Both the position numbers and the translations under genes were made by a program. DNA of 47,681 nt from Nitrospinota bacterium (GTDB lineage: Bacteria > 2-12-FULL-45-22 > JACOWJ01). Location: the NCBI GenBank assembly GCA_016176845.1, contig JACOWJ010000027.1:1-47681 (forward strand). Reading direction: 5' to 3'. Positions 7,675-15,783 of this stretch are shown in pieces. Below the pieces are notes generated by a model that made no database searches, had not been told where the DNA came from, and was given only the letters and a program-made list of their open reading frames with translations. Within the stretch, counting starts at the first letter, position 1. Every line of letters starts with the position of its first letter.

Positions 7675-8742
7675 ATGGGAGGGTCCGATTATGACCGGAC
7701 GATCGAGGAGCTGGGGCGGACTGCTCTGGACTACTTGCGGGACATGGAGGCAACGCTGGAGGGCTTCCACCTCCACGAGCTGCCCAAATCCCAACTCCCC
7801 ATCGCGGAAAAGTACCGGCAGCGCATCCAGGGGAATGAGGATCAGCTGGCGCAGCTCCAACCTCCGGATGGGCAAGAGTCTTTCCACGAACAGTTCCGCC
7901 TGGCCCATTCCCACCTGAACGAGAGCTGCCGGGTCTTCTCTTATCCCTTCCAAACCGAGGATTATATCCCGTGCATACGCGGCAGTTACCATGAGCTGTG
8001 CATGGCCCGCCATTACCTCTATGGCTTGCGGCGGCAGCTGCCCGCCTTTGATGCTTACTGGATTACGGAGGACGAGCAGGCCCGCCGGGACCAAATCGAG
8101 GTGGAGCCCGATCCCTCGCTAGAGGTCCCGGTGGGGCTGCTCTATAAAGACTGGGAGCCCCACCCACCCCGCTACACCCTCTACGTCCCGGAGTATTACC
8201 GCCCCGACCGGGAATGGCCCCTGATCGTGACGATGCATGGGGGAGGGGGGAACGATAACGACTTCATCTGGCTCTGGCTCCGGCAGGCCAAGAGCAAGGG
8301 GTATATCCTGGCAGCCCCCAAATCGATGGACCTGACCTGGACCCCTAAGGACATCCGGGTGGTCCTGGCGGTGATCAACGAGGTCCGGTCGATCTACCGG
8401 ATCAACCCGAAGGGGATCTTTCTGACGGGCGTCTCCGATGGGGGGACTTTCTCCTATGAAGTGGGGCTGCGCAACCCGGCGGTCTTCGCCGCCATCGCGC
8501 CGGTGGCCGGCGGCCTGATGCCCTGGTTCGACTTCGACAAGGCCAAGGACTTGCCGGTTTACATCCTCCATGGGGCGCTGGACTGGATGGCCCCGGTGGC
8601 CTTCGCCCGCCAGGCAAGGTCGATCCTGGAGAAGTTCGGCTACCGGGTGGTCTACCGGGAGATTCCCGACTGGGGCCACGCCATGCCCTTCTCGAGAGTG
8701 AACGAGATCAGCGCCTTCTTCGACGAGATCCTGCGAGGATGA
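7675..8742 (+). CDS. alpha/beta-hydrolase with helical N-terminal domain (esterase, PHB-depolymerase-like)
   Basis: A 355-residue protein; ATG 7675 has GGGGAGGG 6 nt upstream. Residues 1 to about 130 are helical and charged, with no family I recognise. From about 165 there is an esterase/PHB-depolymerase-like alpha/beta-hydrolase domain. It has an oxyanion loop HGGGG (188-192), a nucleophile elbow GVSDG with Ser254, an acid at Asp303 (HGALDW) and a base at His335 (DWGHAMP). No signal peptide is seen, so it acts in the cytoplasm. It is 13 bp downstream of the second CoA-transferase and in the same operon. A role in ester or thioester cleavage of pathway intermediates is plausible but inferred. 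The N-terminal domain may set substrate access. Confidence 0.8.
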   Translation: MGGSDYDRTIEELGRTALDYLRDMEATLEGFHLHELPKSQLPIAEKYRQRIQGNEDQLAQLQPPDGQESFHEQFRLAHSHLNESCRVFSYPFQTEDYIPCIRGSYHELCMARHYLYGLRRQLPAFDAYWITEDEQARRDQIEVEPDPSLEVPVGLLYKDWEPHPPRYTLYVPEYYRPDREWPLIVTMHGGGGNDNDFIWLWLRQAKSKGYILAAPKSMDLTWTPKDIRVVLAVINEVRSIYRINPKGIFLTGVSDGGTFSYEVGLRNPAVFAAIAPVAGGLMPWFDFDKAKDLPVYILHGALDWMAPVAFARQARSILEKFGYRVVYREIPDWGHAMPFSRVNEISAFFDEILRG

Positions 8743-8843
8743 TCTACGATTTTCCTTTTATTTCTTCGTCTTCGGATTGGGGCCGTGTTATAATGCCCTC
8801 CGGTTTTCAGTGCGACCACGTTGTGACAATGGGGATTTAATCG

Positions 8844-8935
8844 CATAGGAATTTCCATTTTTGAGGGGCCAGGGGCTAAGTGTTAGCAAAAATTCTTCTT
8901 CACTAGCCCCTAATCCCTAATCCCTAACTTGAAGG
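8844..8935. repeat. heptamer-period hairpin element, CCCTAAT type
   Basis: The marker CATAGGAATTTCCATTTTTG leads into 7-bp units (AGGGGCC, AGGGGCT), a loop AAAAATTCTTCTTCAC identical to that at 4985-5000, and returning units (TAGCCCC, TAATCCC, TAATCCC, TAACTTG). The spacer 8743-9059 contains only this element and the next one. Confidence 0.75.
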
Positions 8936-9036
8936 CATAGGAATTTCCTTTTTAGACAGGATTTACGGGAAAGTTTTAAGTTTCAGGTTTTAAGTGTTAA
9001 GCAAGAAACCTAAAACTTAAAACTTAAAACTTATCT
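8936..9036. repeat. heptamer-period hairpin element, TTTTAAG type
   Basis: The marker CATAGGAATTTCCTTTTTAG is followed by ACAGGATTTACGGGAAAG. Then come 7-bp units (TTTTAAG type), the turn AAGCAAGAAACC, and complementary units (AAACTTA type). A near copy occurs at 12762-12897. It abuts the ribosome-binding site of the next gene. Confidence 0.75.
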
Positions 9037-9059
9037 TGCCAGAGAGGGGGGGAGCCGAG

Positions 9060-10691
9060 TTGAGCAAGATCGTATCAGCGGAAAAGGCGGTGGAGCTGAT
9101 CCGGGATGGGGAGACGGTGGCCATCGGAGGGATCGGGGGCAACGGGGTCACCGAGGAGATCTTCCTTGCCCTGGAGAAGCGCTTCCTGGAAACGGGTCAC
9201 CCTCGGGACCTGATGCTCTTTACCCCCGGGGGACCGGGGGATGGTCGGGGCAAAGGGCTCGACCATATGGCCCACCCCGGTTTCCTGAAGGGAGTGATCA
9301 GCACCTACGTCGGCCCTTTGGCCCCCAAACTGGCCGGGATGATCGAGCGAGAGGAGCTGGAGGGATATATCCTCCCCCTGGGTCCCCTGACCCAGCTCTA
9401 CCGGGAGATCGCCTCGGGCCGGCCGGGGCTGGTGACTCACGTGGGGCTCCACACCTTTGTGGACCCGCGGGTGGAGGGTCCGCCTCAGAACGCCATCTCC
9501 CAGCGGGAGCTGGTGGAGGTGGTCCAGCTGGGCGGGCGGGAGTGGCTCTTCTATAAGGCCTTTCCCATCCATGTGGCCATCATCCGGGGGACCACCGCCG
9601 ACGAGCAGGGCAACATCTCCCTGGAGAAAGAGATCGGCCTGTTCGACATGTTCCAGGCGGCCCAGGCCGCCCGATGCTCCGGAGGCCGGGTGATCGCCCA
9701 GGTCGAGCGGGTTACTACGGCCAAGAGCCTGCGGCCCAAGGATGTCCGCATCCCGGGGGTGCTGGTGGATGCGGTGGTGGTGGCCCGGCCCGAGAACCAC
9801 ATGCAGACCCTCAAGGTCCAGTACAACCCCGCATACAGCGGAGAGATCCGCGTCCCATCGCAGATGCTGAGCTCCCTGGTGGTCGATTATGGTCGAATGG
9901 GCCACATCAGCCGCTCACAGAAGCGGGAGTTCACCCAGAGCCGGGCCGATACCCGCCGGGTCATCGCCCGCCGGGCCGTGTTAGAGCTCTCTCCCGATGG
10001 CGTGGCCAACGTGGGCGTGGGGGCCCCGGAGCTGGTGGCCGATATCGTGATGACCGAGGGAATCGGCGATCGGATCAGCTTTACCGTGGAGCATGGGCCC
10101 ATCGGAGGGATCCCGGCCTATGGGTTGAACTTTGGGGCGGCCCTGAACCCCGACATGCTGGTGGAGATGCCCTCGCTCTTGGATTTCTACGATGGCGGAG
10201 GGATTGATGTGGCCTTCTTAGGGCTGATCGAGGCCGACAGATTGGGCAACGTCAACGCCAGCCGGTCCGGAGAGAGCCGCACGGCGGGTGGCTTCATCGA
10301 TATCTCGCAGAACGCCAAAAAGCTGATCTTCTGCTGCAACTTCACCCGGGGCTCCGAGGTTGAGGTCTCAGGAGGAAAGGCCCAGGTAATCCGCGAGGGA
10401 GGCAGCAAGTTTGTCTCCCAGGTGCGCCAGATCACTTTCAACGGCCCATTCGCCGCCCAGCGGGAGCAGTTCGTCCTGTTTGTGACTGAGCGGGCGGTAT
10501 TCCGCCTCACTCGCGAGGGGCTAATGCTGATCGAGATCGCACCGGGGATCGACCTCCGGCGGGATATCCTGGACCGGATGGAGTTTGCCCCCATTATCGT
10601 CCCTGAGCTCAAGGAGATGCCCCGGGAGATCTTCGATCTATCGGGCCGGATGGGGTTGCGGGAGGCCTTCGAGGGGAAGGGGAGGGGGTAG
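9060..10691 (+). CDS. class I CoA-transferase, alpha-beta fusion (YdiF/propionate CoA-transferase type)
   Basis: A 543-residue cytoplasmic enzyme. TTG 9060 is preferred to the upstream TTG 9036 because GGGGGGAG lies 5 nt before it and 9036 falls at the edge of a repeat. Both halves of a class I CoA-transferase are present in one chain: the alpha part (MSKIVSAEKAVELIRDGETV, then AIGGIGGNG) and the beta part (VGVGAPELVADI). The beta part holds the active-site motif FTVEHGPIGG, with catalytic Glu344 by alignment to the family's E-x-G-P-I-GG. The length matches acetate/propionate/acetoacetate CoA-transferases. With two class III enzymes just upstream, three CoA-transferases lie within 6 kb. It probably activates or recycles short-chain acids. 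The specificity is not readable from the sequence. Confidence 0.9.
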   Translation: MSKIVSAEKAVELIRDGETVAIGGIGGNGVTEEIFLALEKRFLETGHPRDLMLFTPGGPGDGRGKGLDHMAHPGFLKGVISTYVGPLAPKLAGMIEREELEGYILPLGPLTQLYREIASGRPGLVTHVGLHTFVDPRVEGPPQNAISQRELVEVVQLGGREWLFYKAFPIHVAIIRGTTADEQGNISLEKEIGLFDMFQAAQAARCSGGRVIAQVERVTTAKSLRPKDVRIPGVLVDAVVVARPENHMQTLKVQYNPAYSGEIRVPSQMLSSLVVDYGRMGHISRSQKREFTQSRADTRRVIARRAVLELSPDGVANVGVGAPELVADIVMTEGIGDRISFTVEHGPIGGIPAYGLNFGAALNPDMLVEMPSLLDFYDGGGIDVAFLGLIEADRLGNVNASRSGESRTAGGFIDISQNAKKLIFCCNFTRGSEVEVSGGKAQVIREGGSKFVSQVRQITFNGPFAAQREQFVLFVTERAVFRLTREGLMLIEIAPGIDLRRDILDRMEFAPIIVPELKEMPREIFDLSGRMGLREAFEGKGRG

Positions 10692-10778
10692 TCCCTGGTT
10701 TACCCTGTGGCCTCCTGCCGGAGGACAGGATCAGGATGGGAATAAACGCGGCTGGGATAATTTTGCGGTGGAACCTGA

Positions 10779-10914
10779 GTACAACTCCACAGATTTCAGT
10801 GCCCAGTGGGGTGAGATTGCTTCGCTTCGCTCGCAATGACAAGAGCAGGTCATTGCGAGGAGCGCCAGCGACGAAGCAATCTCTAACCGGGCACCCTTTT
10901 ACGTGGAGCTGTAC
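10779..10914. repeat. MITE/REP-like long hairpin (ATTGCTTCGC...GCGAAGCAAT type)
   Basis: An outer arm GTACAACTCCAC (10779-10790) matches the complement of 10903-10914 at 11 of 12 positions. An inner arm 10813-10840 pairs with 10849-10883 through the familiar words GTCATTGCGAGGAGC and GACGAAGCAATCTC. The same inner motif is nested in the repeat at 25732-25817. It lies in a spacer (10692-11063) that has no gene. Confidence 0.75.
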
Positions 10915-10940
10915 TGAGATCATTCGTGTCAATCTAACCC

Positions 10941-10996
10941 CTGGGAACGCCGGCGTCCTCGCCGGCAAAGAGCCGCCAGGATGGCGGCGCTCCCAG
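10941..10996. repeat. cloverleaf-like palindromic repeat
   Basis: The outer stem CTGGGAACGCC/GGCGCTCCCAG (10 of 11 pairs) encloses two smaller hairpins: GCCGGCG-TCCT-CGCCGGC (10949-10966) and AGCCGCC/GGCGGC (about 10970-10988). This three-stem shape is typical of REP-class elements. Confidence 0.65.
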
Positions 10997-11063
10997 GTCT
11001 AAACCTTAAGTTGACACAGATGAACCTGAGATGGCTTTCAACAGCGGAAAGGAGAATCGGTGC

Positions 11064-11963
11064 ATGAGCTATAAATATGTCCTCTGCGAGCGAAAAGGAG
11101 AGATCGCCCGAATCACCTTCAACAAGCCGGAGAAGCTCAACTGTTTCGATTTCCCGGGGCAGGCAGGGATCTTCGATGAATTCCATGAGGCCCTTGACGA
11201 GGTGGAGGCGGATGACGACGTGAAGGTCTTGATCATCCGGGGCTCGGGGCGGGCCTTTTCCTCAGGACACGACCTGAACACCATCTGGCTGGTCTATGGC
11301 GGGGGCAAGGGGGAAAAGAAGGATGAGCGAAAGCCCAGCCAGCGGGCCCGGCTCAACATCGATCGCAAGTGGATGGAGGGGCATCAGCGGATCATGCTCT
11401 TCCCCAAGGTGACCATCGCGCAGGTCCATGGCTATTGCCTGGGAGAAGGGGCCACCATCATGGAGATGTGCGACATCGCCATCGCGGCCGAGGACGCCCA
11501 GGTCGGCCATATCGAGCAGCGGATCGGCTTCGCCGGCAGCGGCCTCAACCTGGTCCCCTTCTTCCACCACGTGGGGGCACGGCGGGCCCGGGAGCTGCTC
11601 CTCACCGGCCGGATCATCAGCGGCAAGGAGGCGGCGGAGATCGGCTGGGTGACCCGGGCGGTCCCCTTCGATCAACTGGAGGCGGAGGTCGAGCGGGTCG
11701 CCCAGGAGATCATGCTGCTGCCCCGCGATGGCATCTCCATCGGCAAGGCCTCCAACCACCTGGTCTACGATATCCTGGGTATGACCCAGGGATGGCTGCA
11801 GGGCTACGTCACCCACACCATGTTCACCAACCTCCGGTTCGAGGAAGGCGAGTATAACCTCCTGAAGGCGAGGCGGGAGAAGGGCACCCGGACCGCCTTC
11901 CACGGCCGGGACGAGCGCTACCTGCAGTATGAGGGAGAAGGGGGAGAAGAAGAGAAGAAGTGA
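11064..11963 (+). CDS. enoyl-CoA hydratase/isomerase (crotonase) family protein
   Basis: A 299-residue protein. ATG 11064 has GGAG 9 nt upstream and gives the usual crotonase N-terminus (YVLCERKGEIARITFNKPEK). Two oxyanion-hole regions are visible: GSGRAFSSGHDL (60-71) and HGYCLGEGA (122-130). Of the two catalytic glutamates of rat crotonase, the Glu144 position is Thr131 here (GEGATIMEMCD). The Glu164 position is kept as Glu151 (VGHIEQRIG). That pattern is usual for isomerases and other crotonase-fold enzymes, not for simple hydratases. There is a basic insertion at about 78-100. The stop overlaps the next start (GTGA), indicating translational coupling. It is probably part of acyl-CoA conversion in this operon; hydratase activity is doubtful. 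Confidence 0.85.
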   Translation: MSYKYVLCERKGEIARITFNKPEKLNCFDFPGQAGIFDEFHEALDEVEADDDVKVLIIRGSGRAFSSGHDLNTIWLVYGGGKGEKKDERKPSQRARLNIDRKWMEGHQRIMLFPKVTIAQVHGYCLGEGATIMEMCDIAIAAEDAQVGHIEQRIGFAGSGLNLVPFFHHVGARRARELLLTGRIISGKEAAEIGWVTRAVPFDQLEAEVERVAQEIMLLPRDGISIGKASNHLVYDILGMTQGWLQGYVTHTMFTNLRFEEGEYNLLKARREKGTRTAFHGRDERYLQYEGEGGEEEKK

Positions 11964-12589
11964 TCTCCCTGTTGGCCTTCGATTCTCATTCCGGCCTCCG
12001 GATCGAGACCCCCTCCTCGACCCTGATCTTTGATCCGATCGGGATCAAGGTCGAGGAGGTCTCTCGGGCCGATGCCATCGTGGTGACCCACGAGCATCCC
12101 GATCACCTGGATGTCCGGAAGGTGGTGGAACTACAGCGGAAAACGGGGGCCCGGGTGATCACCACGCCTTTTGTGGCGGGCCTGCTCAAGGATATCCCGG
12201 CCGATCGAGTACGCCCCCTGAGGATCGGGGAGACGCTTGCCTGGGACGGGATCCGGCTTCGTGCCGAGCGCTCAAAGCACCCGGGCCGCCAGCCCCTGGC
12301 CTTTCTCCTCACCACCGAGGAGGGCATCCGACTCTATCATCCCAGCGACAGCGACCCCTTTCCCGAGATGGAACGGCTGGCCGAGGAGGGCGGGACCGAT
12401 ATCGCCCTGTATTTAGGGGGATCCCTGGGAAAAGGGCTCCAAATCGCCCAGCTGGTTCGACCGCGGGTCTTCCTTTTCCGCTACCTGGAGCCTTCCAGGG
12501 TCACGCAGGGGTTAAAAGAGGCCTCTGAGGAGACCCAAGGAGAGATCCTCTGGCCGCTGCAGGCCTATCGCTTTCCCACAGCCCGTTGA
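11960..12589 (+). CDS. metallo-beta-lactamase-fold hydrolase (UlaG-like)
   Basis: A 209-residue protein starting at GTG 11960, overlapping the crotonase stop by 4 nt. The metal-binding motif HEHPDH is at residues 44-49 (THEHPDHLD). Further candidate ligands are the His in RSKHPGRQ and the Asp pair in YHPSDSDP. The short chain and sequence pattern resemble the UlaG/beta-lactamase superfamily-3 group, which includes lactonases and phosphodiesterases and is not limited to antibiotic hydrolysis. There is no signal peptide, so it is cytoplasmic and is not expected to be a resistance enzyme. The translational coupling suggests it acts with the crotonase, perhaps on a lactone or a thioester, but the substrate is unknown. 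Confidence 0.75.
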   Translation: MISLLAFDSHSGLRIETPSSTLIFDPIGIKVEEVSRADAIVVTHEHPDHLDVRKVVELQRKTGARVITTPFVAGLLKDIPADRVRPLRIGETLAWDGIRLRAERSKHPGRQPLAFLLTTEEGIRLYHPSDSDPFPEMERLAEEGGTDIALYLGGSLGKGLQIAQLVRPRVFLFRYLEPSRVTQGLKEASEETQGEILWPLQAYRFPTAR

Positions 12590-12669
12590 GGTCCCAGACC
12601 CTGTTCTGGCTCCAAGCCCATCTCGACGTCCCCCTCGGACTTTTCGTTTAGGCTCCTATCAATTTTCTC

Positions 12670-12698
12670 TTGACAGAGAACACCCTCCAAAGTAGAAT
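12670..12698 (+). promoter_or_regulatory. sigma70 promoter upstream of the TetR gene
   Basis: TTGACA (12670-12675), exactly 17 nt, then TAGAAT (12693-12698), in an AT-rich spacer. The -35 is perfect and the -10 has five of six consensus bases. Transcription would pass through the repeat at 12762-12897 before reaching the TetR start at 12918, giving a long structured leader. Confidence 0.65.
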
Positions 12699-12761
12699 CT
12701 GCCCAAAATAGACTTTTCTAAAAATATTGAAATATAAATTTTACCAAGAATCATTATATCG

Positions 12762-12897
12762 TATGGGAATTTCCTTTTTAGACAGGATTTAGGGGAAAGT
12801 TTTAAGTTTTAGGTTTTAAGTGTTAAGCAAGAAACCTAAAACTTAAAACCTAAAACCTAAAACCTAAAACCTAAAACCTAAAACTTAACACCTAGCT
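12762..12897. repeat. heptamer-period hairpin element, ACCTAAA type
   Basis: The marker TATGGGAATTTCCTTTTTAG and ACAGGATTTAGGGGAAAG are followed by 7-bp units TTTTAAG, TTTTAGG, TTTTAAG and TGTTAAG. After a short turn come complementary units, including five exact ACCTAAA copies in a row at 12848-12882. The layout matches 8936-9036, but the copy number is larger. It lies in the leader of the TetR gene. Confidence 0.8.
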
Positions 12898-12917
12898 TAA
12901 AAATTGAGGAAACCCGG

Positions 12918-13553
12918 ATGATGAGCTTCGCAGAAAACGCCAAGCCTCTCCTCTCCCGGCGAGAGCGCAAGAAGCAGGAGACGGAGGAGAGGATCCTGAG
13001 GGCGGCCCTCTCCCTCTTCCAGCTCAAGGGCTTCGAGGAGACCACGCTGGAGGAGATCAGCGAGAAAGCCGATGTGAGCCGGGCCACGCTCACCAACTAC
13101 TTCGGGACCAAAGGGGCCCTGGTCTTGGGGCTGAGCCGATGGGGGGCCGCTGAGGTGAGCGATACCCTGGAGCGACGGCGGCAGCAGCTGGGCACCACCC
13201 AAGAGCTTCTCCAGGAGTTCTTCGTACTGCTGGCCAGAAAGGCCCAAATCTACCCAAATGCCTTTGAGAAAATTACCCCACGGCTGGCCCGATTCCCCCT
13301 GTCCTCCAGCCACGGATGGCAGGAGTGGGGGAGTATTTTGGTTCGGCTCTTGCGGGAAGGCCAGGAACGGGGGGAGATCCGCAAAGACTCGGACCCCCAG
13401 GAGCTGGCCGAGGTGGTGGCCGCGGTGGGGTTTCAGTCGATCCTGATCTGCTTGCGTCAGCAGCCCGGCTCCTCTCTATCCGAGCTGCTAAGGCGCCGGC
13501 TGGAATTGTTGTGGAAAGGAATACAGGAAAGCTCCGACAACGGGAGCAGTTAA
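12918..13553 (+). CDS. TetR/AcrR-family transcriptional regulator
   Basis: A 211-residue DNA-binding protein; start at ATG 12918 with GAGGA 7 nt upstream. The N-terminal helix-turn-helix is typical: ETEERILRAALSLFQLKGFE, then TTLEEISEKADVSRATLTNY, then a Phe-x-x-Lys (about residues 24-75). The C-terminal ligand-binding domain is helical and divergent. It is the first gene of a set that continues with an amidohydrolase and an RND pump (63 bp to the next gene). TetR regulators beside RND pumps usually repress them and release on binding a toxic substrate or metabolite. No operator palindrome could be assigned with confidence because the leader is filled by a repeat. Confidence 0.9.
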   Translation: MMSFAENAKPLLSRRERKKQETEERILRAALSLFQLKGFEETTLEEISEKADVSRATLTNYFGTKGALVLGLSRWGAAEVSDTLERRRQQLGTTQELLQEFFVLLARKAQIYPNAFEKITPRLARFPLSSSHGWQEWGSILVRLLREGQERGEIRKDSDPQELAEVVAAVGFQSILICLRQQPGSSLSELLRRRLELLWKGIQESSDNGSS

Positions 13554-13616
13554 CTTTGGACTTGTTATCGTGAAAACCTGTTGAATCCATGAACCAGGTC
13601 TTCTGAGGAGGAAAGA

Positions 13617-14468
13617 ATGAAGGCGATCGACGTCCATGCCCACTTTGCCACGGCCGAAGGGGTGGCCAGCATGTCGAAGTTCAACGATGCCATGGAGAAG
13701 TATTATGGCTATAAGACCAAGATCCTCACCGAGGAGGAGATGGCCAAAGAATTCATCGAGGCCGAGGTGAAGGGAATCCTGATCGGGATCGACGCCGAGA
13801 GCAACCTGGGCATCCCGGGGACCTCCCATGATTACGTGGCGAAGGTGGTCAAGGATTACCCGGATGCCTTCATCGGGGCCTTTGCCTGCGTGGATCCCTG
13901 GAAGGGGGAGATGGCCATCCAGGAGTTGGAGCGCTGCATCAAGGAGTTGGGATTCCTGGGGTTGAAATTCCAGTCGATCGCCCAGGCCTTCTTTCCCGAC
14001 GACCGCCGCTTTTACCCCCTCTACGAGAAGTGCGTCGAGCTCAAGGTCCCCGTCCAGTTCCATATGGGCACAACCGGCCTGGGGGCAGGGCTGCCGGGCG
14101 GGATGGGGGCCCACATCAAGTATACCCGGCCCATTCCTCACATCGACGACGTGGCGGCCGACTTCCCCGACCTCACGATTATCGCCTGTCACTACGCGTG
14201 GCCCTGGCAGGACGAGATGATCGCGGTGCTGCTGCACAAGGCCAACGTTTACAATGAGCTCTCGGGCTGGTCTCCCAAGTATTTCTCTCCGGCCTTTAAG
14301 AAGGAGGTCAACGGGCGGCTGCAGGACAAGTTCATGTTCGGTTCCGATTATCCCGTGCTCTCCCATAAGCGTCTCTTCCAGGATTGGGACTCGGAGAATT
14401 TCAAGCCGGAAGTGCTGGAGAAGATCTTTTATAAGAACGCCCAGCGCATCCTGAACCTGAAAGTCTGA
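13617..14468 (+). CDS. amidohydrolase_2 family protein (ACMSD-like), copy 1
   Basis: A 283-residue TIM-barrel metalloprotein; ATG 13617 follows GAGGAGGAAAG. Metal-site residues are His7 and His9 (DVHAHF), His149 (VQFHMG), His192 (CHYAWPW) and Asp244 (FGSDYP). This pattern is shared by ACMSD, gamma-resorcylate decarboxylase and related hydrolases or hydratases. Family members are decarboxylases or C-C and C-O hydrolases acting on carboxylated or ring-derived acids. There is no signal peptide. A very similar gene (19160-20017) lies beyond the RND pump. The first copy is flanked by TetR and the efflux adaptor, which suggests co-regulation by a common effector. The substrate is unknown. Confidence 0.85.
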   Translation: MKAIDVHAHFATAEGVASMSKFNDAMEKYYGYKTKILTEEEMAKEFIEAEVKGILIGIDAESNLGIPGTSHDYVAKVVKDYPDAFIGAFACVDPWKGEMAIQELERCIKELGFLGLKFQSIAQAFFPDDRRFYPLYEKCVELKVPVQFHMGTTGLGAGLPGGMGAHIKYTRPIPHIDDVAADFPDLTIIACHYAWPWQDEMIAVLLHKANVYNELSGWSPKYFSPAFKKEVNGRLQDKFMFGSDYPVLSHKRLFQDWDSENFKPEVLEKIFYKNAQRILNLKV

Positions 14469-14652
14469 AAGCGCATTTGACTCCTCTTCGCTGAAAGCTT
14501 TTGCCCCGGACGCCTCTCCTTCGTGTGAGGCTGACCCAGGAGCTCGTATTGTCTTCCGGTTGTCGCTTGCGCGCCCCGCTGGCATCTACCATCGCAGAGG
14601 AGCTGAGGATCTCGTCGCTTACGATATCGATATCGGTTGTAGGAGGAAAAAG

Positions 14653-15774
14653 ATGGTGAGGAAGAGATATCTGATCGGGATTATGCTGGGAGCGCTGCTC
14701 TTCTTCGGGGGAGGCTGCCATGAGGGGAAACCCAAGGCTAGCGAGCTAGATAAGAGTCGTTTAACGAAAACCAAAGCAGAAGGGCCTCTCGCAGTCAAGG
14801 TGGCCGAGGCCCACCTCCGGAAGGCGACCCACTCCATGGAGACGGCCGGGAACTTCTTCTCGGATAAGGACGTGGTCATCAGCGCGGAGGTGGAGGGCAA
14901 GGTCCGGGAGATCTTCTTCGATAAAGGGGACAAGGTCAAGGTAGGGGACCTGCTGGTTCAGGTCGAGGACGAGGAGTGGCGGCTGTGGGCCCAACGGAGT
15001 CAGGCCCGGCTGGAGCAGGCCCGGGTCAACCTGGGGAACGCCGAGAAGACCTTCCGGCGCTATAAGGACCTCTTTGAGCAGGGCATCATCGGCAAGCAGC
15101 AGTACGACGACACCGAGAACAAGCTCTCCGTGGCCCAGCAGGACGTAAAGAACGCCGAGGCGGAGCTGGCCCTGTCCGAAAAGAAGGTGCGCGACGCCCG
15201 GGTCATCTCCCCGGTGGAGGGGATCGTCAGCGAGCGGTTTATCTCGGTGGGCGAGTATGCCCAGAAGAATCGAGAGCGGGGCAACAACCTCTTCAATATC
15301 GTCCGGATCGACCCCCTCAAGCTTTACTTCTCCGTCACCGACAAGAACGCCGCCAGGGTCTATCTGAACCAGAAGGTCAAGGTGAAGGTGCGACCCTACC
15401 CCGACGAGGAGTTCGTCGGCCACGTGGACTTTATCAACCCCAAAATGGATCCGGCCACCAAGGGCCTGAGGGTAGAGGCCCGCTTTGCCAACCCCCAGGG
15501 GAAGCTCAAGCCGGGGATGTTCGCCGACATCTTCATCATCCTCGATGAGAACCGCGATGCCGTCTTTATTCCGGAAGAGGCGGTGATCAATCAGGGACGG
15601 GAGGCCCTCGTCTATGTGGTGGAGGGAGAGCAGGCCCGTCGGCGTGGGATCTCCCTGGGCATGGGCCTGGACGGCGAGGTGGAGATCGTCTCGGGCTTGA
15701 AGCAGGGGGAGCGCGTAGTGACCGAAGGGAATCACCGGTTGGCCGATGGGGCCAGGATCAAGGTTCGCAATTAG
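14653..15774 (+). CDS. RND efflux periplasmic adaptor (membrane fusion protein), lipoprotein
   Basis: A 373-residue HlyD/AcrA-type adaptor. ATG 14653 is chosen because AGGAGGAAA precedes it and the product then opens with a lipoprotein signal (hydrophobic core, then FFGGGC with acylated Cys22). The order is the usual one: a barrel-sandwich strand (SAEVEGKVREIFFDKGDKVK), a coiled-coil hairpin rich in Q/A/E (about 110-165), the second lipoyl half (VISPVEGIVSERFISVGE), a beta-barrel, and a C-terminal membrane-proximal domain ending in GARIKVRN. It would be anchored in the inner membrane facing the periplasm, linking the pump to an outer-membrane channel. No TolC-like gene is present in this window. 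The pump gene starts 9 bp downstream. Confidence 0.92.
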   Translation: MVRKRYLIGIMLGALLFFGGGCHEGKPKASELDKSRLTKTKAEGPLAVKVAEAHLRKATHSMETAGNFFSDKDVVISAEVEGKVREIFFDKGDKVKVGDLLVQVEDEEWRLWAQRSQARLEQARVNLGNAEKTFRRYKDLFEQGIIGKQQYDDTENKLSVAQQDVKNAEAELALSEKKVRDARVISPVEGIVSERFISVGEYAQKNRERGNNLFNIVRIDPLKLYFSVTDKNAARVYLNQKVKVKVRPYPDEEFVGHVDFINPKMDPATKGLRVEARFANPQGKLKPGMFADIFIILDENRDAVFIPEEAVINQGREALVYVVEGEQARRRGISLGMGLDGEVEIVSGLKQGERVVTEGNHRLADGARIKVRN

Positions 15775-15783
15775 GGGAATACT

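Noticed and set aside
11960-12589. Beta-lactam resistance enzyme
   Set aside because: There is no signal peptide, the pattern is UlaG-like and it is translationally coupled to an acyl-CoA enzyme.
12840-12896. Possible CRISPR array
   Set aside because: It is a 7-bp tandem repeat without spacers and there are no cas genes in the window.
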